Shown: piece after piece, positions 6,840 to 13,545 of the stretch
How the letters are laid out: each line of letters opens with the position of its first letter
Numbering within the stretch: the first letter of the stretch is position 1
IMG/VR virus record: IMGVR_UViG_3300040960_000927
Span: 1 to 27,116 of that record
Direction: 5' to 3' (one strand)
Origin: a virus
DNA length: 27,116 nucleotides
Made by a program: the position numbers and the translations under genes
Notes under the pieces: model-generated
The model's input: the letters and a program-made list of their open reading frames with translations, nothing else
Database searches by the model: none
Told to the model about the DNA's origin: nothing

Positions 6840-7686
6840 AGTATATGAAATACAACCGTCAACTTTAGAGACAATAGATTATGCTCTATTTGATTTTATT
6901 AACGATAAGATGGGCAATCGTTCTACCACAAATGAGGGCTGGAAAAAAGTTCCTGTGATCTGGGTTAGTTCCGAGAGGGCATTTCTTTCTAAGAATAACA
7001 AAGATTTAAGAGATGACGACGGAACACTTAAACTTCCTCTTATAACCATTGAAAGAACTTCAGTAGCAAAAGACTTAAACTTTAAAGGCGCTTATTATGG
7101 TAATCCTGTAAACTTTACAGATCCAACAAAAGGTGGAAGAATATCTATTTCAAGAAAAATCGTTAAAGATAAAACTAATAATTTTGCTGTAGCAGATAAT
7201 ATCAAAGATATGGATGGTATAAGAAGAACTCCAAACGGTCAAGCTTATTACCCAATAAAAAATAATGAGAAAGTTGTATATGAAACTCTCAATATGCCGA
7301 TGCCAGTTTACTTAACTATAAACTACACAGTTACAGTCAGAAGTCAATACATACAACAAATGAATGAACTAACAACGCCCTTTGCCACTTTGGGTGGTCA
7401 CATTAATTCATTTTTGATTAGAAAAGATGGTCATCGTTATGAAACTTTTGTACAGTCTGATTTTACTTTAGGAAATAATGTATCCAATCTCGGTGTAGAC
7501 GAAAGAATGTATGATACAAAGTTCAACTTTAAAGTTTTAGGCTATATCATAGGCGAAGGTCCGAATGGAGATAGACCAAAGATTATTAAAAGAGAAAATG
7601 CTGTAGAAGTTAAGATTCCTCGGGAAAGAGTTATTTTAGGCGAAATCCCAGAGCGTAACGACAATAAAGGATTTTACAGAGACTAG
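6829..7686 (+). CDS. gp15: Tail terminator / sheath-stabilising protein, gp15-like
   Basis: A 285-residue protein overlapping the gp14-like gene by 11 bases. Landmarks correspond to T4 gp15: an early VPVIWVSSERAFL segment (T4: VPITYASKEHFM), a LPLITIERTSV strand, then the central YLTINYTVTVRSQYIQQMNE and ITTPFAT-like part (T4: YELSIFTRYEDDMFQIVEQI), and a C-terminal beta segment MYDTKFNFKVLGYII. gp15 caps the tail tube and sheath as a hexameric ring and docks the tail to the gp13/gp14 neck. The residues after about 245 are charged and probably extended. The neighbouring sheath gene supports the call. Confidence 0.75.
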   Translation: MPSEVYEIQPSTLETIDYALFDFINDKMGNRSTTNEGWKKVPVIWVSSERAFLSKNNKDLRDDDGTLKLPLITIERTSVAKDLNFKGAYYGNPVNFTDPTKGGRISISRKIVKDKTNNFAVADNIKDMDGIRRTPNGQAYYPIKNNEKVVYETLNMPMPVYLTINYTVTVRSQYIQQMNELTTPFATLGGHINSFLIRKDGHRYETFVQSDFTLGNNVSNLGVDERMYDTKFNFKVLGYIIGEGPNGDRPKIIKRENAVEVKIPRERVILGEIPERNDNKGFYRD

Positions 7687-7725
7687 TAACTAATTAATAA
7701 AGAACTTTAAACCTTTAAAGGGAGA
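7687..7725 (+). promoter_or_regulatory. Leader of the sheath gene: shared 12-mer and hairpin next to the ribosome site
   Basis: TAACTAATTAAT (7687-7698) is identical to the sequence at 1656-1667 before the scaffold gene. A short hairpin (CTTTAA at 7705-7710, TTAAAG at 7715-7720) ends at the ribosome site GGGAGA (7720-7725). A promoter-plus-leader role is inferred from recurrence before two abundant late genes. Confidence 0.45.
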
Positions 7726-7732
7726 ATAGCTA

Positions 7733-10700
7733 ATGTCCGTAGATAAATATAAGTTTATTTCACCTGGAATTTTCACAAGCGAAATTGACAATACAGGTAG
7801 AACCGCAACACCAGAAGACGTAGGACCAGCGATTATTGGTCGTGCCGAGAAGGGTCCAATCCTTCAGCCAACAAAAGTAGAATCATTCTTTGATTTTGTA
7901 CAGACCTTTGGGGAACCCATCCCAGGCGGTGGAGGTGGTGACATTGTTCGTAACGGAAATTATACTTCTCCTACTTATGGTGCTTACGCAGCACAAGCTT
8001 GGTTTAGAAACAATGCCCCAGTAACTTTCGTTCGCCTTGGTGGTCAAGCTTCCGAGGAAGCAGTATCAGGCGGCGAGGCAGGCTGGAAGACAACAGAACT
8101 CGACCCAAGTTCAAGCAACGATAACGGTGGTGCTTTTGGTCTTTTCATTTCAAATGCTCCAGATGTTTCCTCAATCCAGATAAGCGCTTCAAACTCTGCT
8201 TCTGTTGATGACATTGTTTTCTTCAACATTGGTGGAACATCTGTAACACTTACCGGCTCTGATGATGACACTAGTGCTCTTGGTTTTAACACAGGCTCTA
8301 GCGCTGATGACTTGATCGATCAAATCACAGCTTCTTTGTTGTTAGCAGATTTTCCAGGTACTTTTACAAAGAGCGACAGTGTAGCTGTTGTAACGTTAGA
8401 CTTAGATGGTACTCTAGCATCTGGCTCGCTTTCAGTTAGTGCTTCGACTGCGGACGATTTCACTCTTAAGATTGCCGGTGACAATATTACTAATGCCCAG
8501 ACAGGAACAATCAGCTACGATCCAGTAACAGGAACCCTAGCGGCTGTTTGGTATATTGACCAAAGTGCCTCAATCGGTCTTTCTGGTTCACGTTCTGATG
8601 ACGGAACTGCTGACATTGGCGCAGGTATTTATTTCGACTCTGTTGGAACAAATGAGTTCAAGGTTCAGATTAGCTCATCTGCCCAAAACACACAAGGTGT
8701 ACTAGTTGACACATCATTCAACTTTTCTGATACAAGTGATAAGTTCATTAGAAAGGTATTCAACACTAATCCAACTCTAACAAATGATCAGGTTGTAGAT
8801 ACAGATAACAACTCTTTTACTCGTTACTGGTTGGGTGAGTCATATGAAGGCGCTGTTAGCCAACTAGAAGGTGGTCGCACAGGAACACAGATTGGTGTTA
8901 TCCTTCCGCTTTTAAGTGGTACAACGGCAAAAGGTGGCGATTTCAACAGAGATTATGAAAATGCTGAAACTGGCTACTTCTTTTCACAGGATACACAAAC
9001 CGGTGAGTCTGCTACCGGTAGCTACTCATACGATAATATGCAAAATCTTTTCAAGCTAGTAGCTAGAAACAGTGGCGATTATGTTGCCAGAAATCTAAAA
9101 GTTTCTATCTCTGACTTGAGAGCAGCCCCTGATGCCACCGCTGACCAACCTTATGGCTCTTTCAGCGTTCTAATCAGAAAACTTTCAGATACTGACAACA
9201 GAATAGAGATTGTTGAGCAGTTTAACAACTGTAACTTAAATCCAAATTCTGAAAACTTTATTGGAAAGAAGATTGGCGATACATATTTAGAATGGGACGA
9301 CGGAGAGAAAAGATACAGACAGTTTGGTGATTATCCAAATCTATCAAAGTACGTCTATGTCGATATGCCAGAGGCAGTAAAATTAGGTCAAACCGATCCA
9401 CTGTTATTACCTTTCGGTGTTCGTGGTCCAATCCAGTTTAAACCTTTTAATGACCAAACCGGTTCAGCGGATAGCGGCGGTCGTCAAACCCTAGTTTCTG
9501 GTAACTACAACAACTACGGCGGCACTGCTGTTACAAGTTTCATCAGCGGTGCTCAAGCAACAAATGGCGACATTGAGTTTGAGTTCCCACAACTTCGCCT
9601 AAGAGTTTCAGCTTCTGAGGGAAGCCCAGTTGATCCTATCTCTGTTTTCTACGGAGTTGATACAACATTTGATACTTCAAGATTGGATAAATCAGTTAGA
9701 GATCATCTTAAGATTTTCCCAAGAGGTATTAGCAACTTCACCGCTGACAGTGACTTAACAGAGGTGTCATTTAACTTCTCACTTGATGATATGTGCTATA
9801 CAACCGGCTCAACAGCAGAAGTTAAGTTTTATGCTTATAAAGAGGGTTCTAGAGCAGCAACAGGATCTAGAGACGGTCTAAGTTACCTTCGTGGTACTGG
9901 ATCATACACAGAAGTTCTTGATGCCGGAGTCGATAGATTCACAACAGTTTTTGCTGGTGGTTTCGACGGTTTAGATATTACAGAATCTGAACCTTTACGT
10001 GAGGTTAACTACCCAAGCTCTGGTGTACCTTCACGCACTAACAGCGCAGTGTTCAACTCTGTCAACGTTGCGATAGATTCTTTAAGAGATCCAGAGGTTG
10101 TAGAATACAACCTAGCAGCAATGCCGGGTGTTGTCAACTCAACTCTCAACACCAAGTTGGTTGACATGTGCGAGTCACGGGGCGATGCTCTAGCGATTAT
10201 TGACTTGAAAGGCGGCTTTAAACCTCCAGAGCAAAGTACTGAAGACGCTGATCAGAGAAAAGGAAGCGTTAACGAAGTAGTTAACACATTAAAAACAGCT
10301 GTAATCAACTCAAGCTATGGCGCTGCTTACTACCCATACGTTCAGATTAGAGATTTGAATAATGGTCAAACAGTAACCGTTCCACCTTCTGTTCCAGCAA
10401 TCGGTGCTTTATCTTATAGCCAGAAGGTTTCTGAGCTTTGGTTCGCACCAGCTGGTTTTACTCGTGGCGGTCTTTCAGCGGGTAGAGCAGGGCTTCCTGT
10501 TGTCGGTGTAAAAGATAGATTAACTTCTCGTGATCGTGATAAACTTTATGAGAACAGAATCAACCCGATTGCTCAATTCCCAGCGGAGGGTATTGTAATC
10601 TTCGGTCAGAAGACTTTACAAATCCAAGGTTCAGCTTTGGATAGAATCAACGTAAGAAGATTAATGATTTATTTAAAGCGTGAGATCTCAAGATTTGCGG

Positions 10701-10957
10701 CTACAATCTTATTTGATCAAAATGTTCAAACAACTTGGAACAGATTCCGTGGTCAGGTAGAACCTTTCTTGAGAGGCGTTCAGGCTGGTCTTGGTATCAC
10801 CGACTTCAAGATGGTACTTGACGAGACAACAACAACTCCTGATTTGGTTGATAGAAATATCTTGTACGCAAAGATCTTCATCAAGCCAGCAAGAGCGATT
10901 GAATTTATCGCAGTTGACTTTATTTTAACCGATTCGGGCGCAGCTTTTGAGGACTAG
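7733..10957 (+). CDS. gp18: Tail sheath protein, gp18-like (enlarged)
   Basis: A 1074-residue contractile sheath subunit. The N-terminus has the standard sheath opening (FISPGIFTSEID, then GPAIIGRAEKGP, then a PTYGAYAAQAWF and FVRLGG segment at about 80-105). The C-terminal 250 residues carry the conserved core: GVKDRLTSRDRDKLYENRIN, INVRRLMIYLKREISRFA, FDQNVQTTWNRFRGQVEPFL and the final strand KPARAIEFIAVDFILTDSG. T4 gp18 has 659 residues, so about 400 extra residues lie between the conserved ends, mostly Ser/Thr/Asp/Gly-rich beta sequence that probably forms additional surface domains. The sheath surrounds the tube and contracts during infection. Ribosome site GGGAGA. Confidence 0.95.
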   Translation: MSVDKYKFISPGIFTSEIDNTGRTATPEDVGPAIIGRAEKGPILQPTKVESFFDFVQTFGEPIPGGGGGDIVRNGNYTSPTYGAYAAQAWFRNNAPVTFVRLGGQASEEAVSGGEAGWKTTELDPSSSNDNGGAFGLFISNAPDVSSIQISASNSASVDDIVFFNIGGTSVTLTGSDDDTSALGFNTGSSADDLIDQITASLLLADFPGTFTKSDSVAVVTLDLDGTLASGSLSVSASTADDFTLKIAGDNITNAQTGTISYDPVTGTLAAVWYIDQSASIGLSGSRSDDGTADIGAGIYFDSVGTNEFKVQISSSAQNTQGVLVDTSFNFSDTSDKFIRKVFNTNPTLTNDQVVDTDNNSFTRYWLGESYEGAVSQLEGGRTGTQIGVILPLLSGTTAKGGDFNRDYENAETGYFFSQDTQTGESATGSYSYDNMQNLFKLVARNSGDYVARNLKVSISDLRAAPDATADQPYGSFSVLIRKLSDTDNRIEIVEQFNNCNLNPNSENFIGKKIGDTYLEWDDGEKRYRQFGDYPNLSKYVYVDMPEAVKLGQTDPLLLPFGVRGPIQFKPFNDQTGSADSGGRQTLVSGNYNNYGGTAVTSFISGAQATNGDIEFEFPQLRLRVSASEGSPVDPISVFYGVDTTFDTSRLDKSVRDHLKIFPRGISNFTADSDLTEVSFNFSLDDMCYTTGSTAEVKFYAYKEGSRAATGSRDGLSYLRGTGSYTEVLDAGVDRFTTVFAGGFDGLDITESEPLREVNYPSSGVPSRTNSAVFNSVNVAIDSLRDPEVVEYNLAAMPGVVNSTLNTKLVDMCESRGDALAIIDLKGGFKPPEQSTEDADQRKGSVNEVVNTLKTAVINSSYGAAYYPYVQIRDLNNGQTVTVPPSVPAIGALSYSQKVSELWFAPAGFTRGGLSAGRAGLPVVGVKDRLTSRDRDKLYENRINPIAQFPAEGIVIFGQKTLQIQGSALDRINVRRLMIYLKREISRFAATILFDQNVQTTWNRFRGQVEPFLRGVQAGLGITDFKMVLDETTTTPDLVDRNILYAKIFIKPARAIEFIAVDFILTDSGAAFED

Positions 10958-10958
10958 C

Positions 10959-10970
10959 ACTATTTACTAT
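10959..10970 (+). promoter_or_regulatory. ACTATTTA element before the tail tube gene
   Basis: ACTATTTACTAT lies between the sheath stop and the tube ribosome site AAGGAGA. The first eight bases are identical in the gaps at 5059, 15751 and 20089. Here the distance to ATG (17 bases after the element) permits a promoter with a short leader. Confidence 0.4.
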
Positions 10971-10987
10971 AACAAGGAGACTTATTA

Positions 10988-11554
10988 ATGGGATTCTGGA
11001 ACGATGTTACAACCGAACCTAAACGAGCGTTTAGATATTATGCCACCTTTGGTGGTAATGATCCTGGTTCTAAAATAGAATCATATGCTATCAAGAGTGT
11101 TAAAAAGCCCTCTTTTCAGGTTAGTTCTGTGCCGCATCAATATGTAGCACACACTTTTTACTACCCTGGTAGAATAACATGGGCTCCCGTTGATATTAGT
11201 TTTGTAGATCCAGTAGATCCAGATAGTTCAGCAGTTATTAGTAATATGATTTATCAAGCTGGTTATAGAAAGCCTGCTAATGAGACAATCGCAAGAAAGT
11301 CTTTTAGCAAGGAAAACTTTAAAAATGCGCTTGGTCAAATCACATTCAATCAGATTGATGCTGATGGTAATAACGTTGACCAATGGAGCCTTGTTAACTG
11401 CTTCTTCACTAATGTGGATTATGGACAGTTGGATTATGGCACAGAAGATTTAGTTATGCTTTCAGTCACTGTCCAATATGACTATGCTGAGTATAGCAAC
11501 TTCAACTCAGCTAGTCCAAATTCATTATTAGCTAGCAATAATGTTCTAGCTTAA
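10988..11554 (+). CDS. gp19: Tail tube protein, gp19-like (copy 1)
   Basis: A 188-residue tube-fold protein placed straight after the sheath as in T4 (18-19). Typical features are an FRYYATFGG strand near residue 15, the KKPSFQVSS strand, YYPGRITWAPVDISFVD (the strand-turn-strand seen in gp19), a helix around 85-95, ITFNQIDADGN, and the final pair TEDLVMLSVTVQYDYAEY. Tube subunits stack as hexameric rings inside the sheath. Preceded by AAGGAGA, a much better ribosome site than copy 2 has, so this is probably the abundant main tube subunit. Confidence 0.9.
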   Translation: MGFWNDVTTEPKRAFRYYATFGGNDPGSKIESYAIKSVKKPSFQVSSVPHQYVAHTFYYPGRITWAPVDISFVDPVDPDSSAVISNMIYQAGYRKPANETIARKSFSKENFKNALGQITFNQIDADGNNVDQWSLVNCFFTNVDYGQLDYGTEDLVMLSVTVQYDYAEYSNFNSASPNSLLASNNVLA

Positions 11555-11568
11555 GATTGGCGCTTTAA

Positions 11569-12093
11569 ATGGCTTTTTGGAATAACGTACAATCAGAGCC
11601 AAAAATGTCCTTTAGATGGTTCGCATCTTTTGGCATTAACAATGGCGAAGTTAAAACCTACACCTTGAGGTCTTTCCAGAAGCCTTCTTTCAACATCGCA
11701 ACATCAGAATACATTTGGCTAAATGACGTTGGATTTCGCCCAGGTGTCATCACCTGGGAGCCTATCGAAATAGTCTTAACTGATGGCGAGAGAAGAGATG
11801 CAAATAACACAAATAAGCTTGTTAATATTCTAAAAAACTCTGGGTATCAAACTAATGATGAGAATAAACCAAGGTCAATTATAGAAAAGAAAAAGTCTTC
11901 TGCCTCCTTGGGTAATCAGTTGTTTTTTACTCAAATCGACTCCGATGATAATCCAATAGAAGAGTGGGTTTTAATTAATCCATTTTTACAATCTGTTAAT
12001 TTTGGTCAAGCAAACTATGGAGCAGATGAAATTATGTCTATCTCCTTAGTTATTCGTTATGATTACGCTAACTATAATGAAATGTCTATTTAA
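11569..12093 (+). CDS. Second tail-tube-fold protein (gp19 paralogue)
   Basis: A 174-residue paralogue of the preceding gene, starting 14 bases after it. The two align along their whole length: MAFWNNVQSEPKMSFRWFASF against MGFWNDVTTEPKRAFRYYATF, FRPGVITWEPIEIVLTD against YYPGRITWAPVDISFVD, FFTQIDSDDNPIEEWVLINP against ITFNQIDADGNNVDQWSLVN, and IMSISLVIRYDYANYNE at the end. It has no Shine-Dalgarno sequence (GCGCTTTAAATGG), which suggests lower expression than copy 1. Likely roles are a special ring at one end of the tube, such as the initiator that T4 makes with gp48 and gp54, or an alternative subunit. Duplication is seen directly; the role is inferred. Confidence 0.85.
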   Translation: MAFWNNVQSEPKMSFRWFASFGINNGEVKTYTLRSFQKPSFNIATSEYIWLNDVGFRPGVITWEPIEIVLTDGERRDANNTNKLVNILKNSGYQTNDENKPRSIIEKKKSSASLGNQLFFTQIDSDDNPIEEWVLINPFLQSVNFGQANYGADEIMSISLVIRYDYANYNEMSI

Positions 12094-12105
12094 ACAATAA
12101 CAGAT

Positions 12106-12120
12106 TATAATATATAATAA
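12106..12120 (+). promoter_or_regulatory. Very AT-rich promoter-like stretch before the gp26-like gene
   Basis: TATAAT (12106-12111) is followed by TATAATAA (12113-12120) in a 43-base gap. No good -35 box is present at the right distance; TATAATAA is one change away from the T4 late box TATAAATA. Weak evidence. Confidence 0.3.
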
Positions 12121-12136
12121 ACAAAAAGAGGTTAAA

Positions 12137-12970
12137 ATGTCAAGAAATAAAAGTAGGGTAGTCACTAATACTGCGCCGCCATCCCAAGTCCCAGACGCAC
12201 CAGTACAGGTTCCCGCTGAGACGCAAGCCAGCCCGTTTAATTTTATTGTTCCAACAGAACTGGTTGATTTACCAAGCAAGGGCGAGTACTATCCAGAAGG
12301 TCATCCATTACATAATGTCTCTTCAGTTGAAATAAGACATATGACAGCTAGAGAAGAGGATATATTAACTTCTCAAAGCTTGATTAAAAAGGGATTAGCG
12401 ATTAATAAAGTCTTAGAAAGTATCTTAGTTGATAAAAGAATCAAAGTTGATGATCTTTTGATTGGCGATAAAAATGCTTTGATAATTGCTTCTAGAGTCT
12501 ATGGCTATGGTTCAGACTATAATGTGACTCTTAACTGTCAAAATTGTGGCAATACTTTTGATACAACAGTTGACTTATCAGAGTTTGAGGCAAAAGATAT
12601 TATTCCTTCAGATATTGTTACTAAAACCGAAAACAATACATTTCTATGTAATCTTCCAAAAAGCGGGTTTGAGGTAGAGTTTAGACCTTTGACATCAAAA
12701 GATGAAGATTTTATATCAAAAGGAAAAAATAGAGGAACAACAAATCTGCTGAAATTGATTATTGTTTCTATTAATGGTCAAACTGACACTTTCTTTATCG
12801 AGAGGGCGCTACAAGTTCTTCCAATCTTAGATTCAAGCACTCTCAAGAAAGCATATGCTTCAGTGTCACCAGACGTTGACATGTCTTGTGAAGTACAATG
12901 TACAGATTGTATGGAAACTTTTGATATGGAGGTTCCGCTTACTGCGGAGTTTTTTTGGCCTAACCTCTGA
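12137..12970 (+). CDS. gp26: Baseplate hub assembly protein, gp26-like, with Cys pairs
   Basis: A 277-residue protein. After a Pro/Gln-rich N-terminus (1-35) comes LPSKGEYYPEGHPL, then VEIRHMTAREEDILTSQSLI, then KRIKVDDLLIGDKNALII, the signature I know from the T4 baseplate gp26 family. Two Cys pairs are present, C134-x2-C137 and C255-x2-C258 (plus C251), consistent with one zinc site built from two halves; T4-like relatives in marine phages show similar pairs. gp26-type proteins act as chaperones or minor parts in hub assembly rather than as bulk structure. In this frame it stops at 12968-12970, but the +1 frame stays open past the stop and encodes a helical domain (see next two entries), so a longer fusion form is likely. 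Confidence 0.75.
   Translation: MSRNKSRVVTNTAPPSQVPDAPVQVPAETQASPFNFIVPTELVDLPSKGEYYPEGHPLHNVSSVEIRHMTAREEDILTSQSLIKKGLAINKVLESILVDKRIKVDDLLIGDKNALIIASRVYGYGSDYNVTLNCQNCGNTFDTTVDLSEFEAKDIIPSDIVTKTENNTFLCNLPKSGFEVEFRPLTSKDEDFISKGKNRGTTNLLKLIIVSINGQTDTFFIERALQVLPILDSSTLKKAYASVSPDVDMSCEVQCTDCMETFDMEVPLTAEFFWPNL
12934..12956 (+). promoter_or_regulatory. Hairpin plus T7 run: probable frameshift or RNA slippage site
   Basis: TCCGC (12934-12938) pairs with GCGGA (12944-12948) around a TTACT loop, and is followed by G and seven T (12950-12956) inside the last codons of the gp26-like gene. Loss of one U (or +1/-2 ribosome shifting) moves into the frame that continues to 13151. The same structure also looks like a weak intrinsic terminator, a known setting for RNA polymerase slippage. 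Confidence 0.55.
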
Positions 12971-13151
12971 TTATGTTAAAGACATCTACGAACAGATGTT
13001 TTTTATGAACTATATTGGGAACTGGTCTATTACCGAGCTTTACAATCTACCTGTAGGGCTACGACGCTGGTTCGTTGAAAGGACTGTAAAACAAAAAGAA
13101 CTTGAAAACGAAGCAGTAGAAAAAGTCTCTAAAGGTTCAAAAGTAAGATAA
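12957..13151 (+). CDS. Frameshift extension of the gp26-like protein (gp51/tail-chaperone-like)
   Basis: Sixty-four codons in the +1 frame relative to the gp26-like gene, starting right after its T7 run. The product is helical: SDYVKDIYEQMFFMNYIGNW, then ITELYNLPVGLRRWFVERT, then a Lys/Glu-rich tail. Similar short segments, with a YN(L/M)P turn and (K/R)WF after it, follow gp26 in marine T4-like phages as I remember. No good independent start exists: the first in-frame ATG (12996) has no ribosome site and would remove the first helix. A fusion of gp26 residues 1-273 with this domain would have 337 residues, recalling the G/GT tail-assembly chaperones made by frameshifting just before a tape measure gene. 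Frame and openness are seen; the fusion is inferred. A sequencing error in the T run is the main alternative. Confidence 0.6.
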   Translation, partial: GLTSDYVKDIYEQMFFMNYIGNWSITELYNLPVGLRRWFVERTVKQKELENEAVEKVSKGSKVR

Positions 13152-13170
13152 ATCCCTCAAAACACTAATT

Positions 13171-13190
13171 ATACAAAAGGAGTTTTGTGT
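13171..13190 (+). promoter_or_regulatory. Hairpin presenting the ribosome site in its loop
   Basis: ATACAAAA (13171-13178) can pair with TTTTGTGT (13183-13190) with one U-G pair, leaving GGAG (13179-13182), the Shine-Dalgarno core for the ATG at 13192, as a four-base loop. Just upstream is ACTAATTATAC (13165 region), resembling the AT-rich element before other late genes. A translational control role is possible. Confidence 0.4.
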
Positions 13191-13191
13191 A

Positions 13192-13539
13192 ATGAACAAG
13201 CCTACTATTATTAACATATCTAAAGAACAGTTATTAACTGAATCTTCAATAGCTACATTCGCAGCACAGATTAAAAATATTTTAAGAAATGTTTTGTCTC
13301 TAGAGGCATACAGAGCTATTATAAGAGAAGAGGATGAAGAACAAGAAAAGTTTATTATTAAGGGTTCTAAAAAAGATGTAGTGGCTTTTGCTGATACCTT
13401 GGAAAAAGAAAAACAATACGCAAAAGATTATATGGAGCATGGATTAGGCTCCCAACAACTTACCGACACAAAACTTGAATTAGAAAAATCAATTCACAAC
13501 TTTGAAAAAACCACAGGCATTATTTGGCCTATAGGATAA
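13192..13539 (+). CDS. Unknown small protein before the tape measure gene
   Basis: A 115-residue protein that I do not recognise. It is mixed alpha/beta, with an early amphipathic helix (residues 18-45) ending in a charged EEDEEQEKF turn, a FIIKGSKKDVVAFADTLEKE strand-helix (about 50-70), and a final helix leading to TTGIIWPIG. The FIIKGSKKDVxxFxxTL pattern looks like a small ferredoxin-like half-fold. It starts after AAAGGAG and ends 6 bases before the tape measure gene, so it is probably made together with it; a tail-assembly chaperone or minor hub part would fit this location (T4 keeps gp26, gp51, gp27, gp28 and gp29 together). Confidence 0.6.
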   Translation: MNKPTIINISKEQLLTESSIATFAAQIKNILRNVLSLEAYRAIIREEDEEQEKFIIKGSKKDVVAFADTLEKEKQYAKDYMEHGLGSQQLTDTKLELEKSIHNFEKTTGIIWPIG

Positions 13540-13545
13540 CTTTAA

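Noticed and set aside
12855-12956. Independent start of the gp51-like frame at ATG 12855
   Set aside because: The first 34 codons are a shadow of gp26 (hydrophobic, Arg/Trp/Cys-rich) with no ribosome site; the meaningful part begins at the T run.
12934-12956. Hairpin plus T7 as a true transcription terminator
   Set aside because: It would cut off the tape measure and baseplate genes; the stem is short and lies within coding sequence. Kept as frameshift/slippage candidate.
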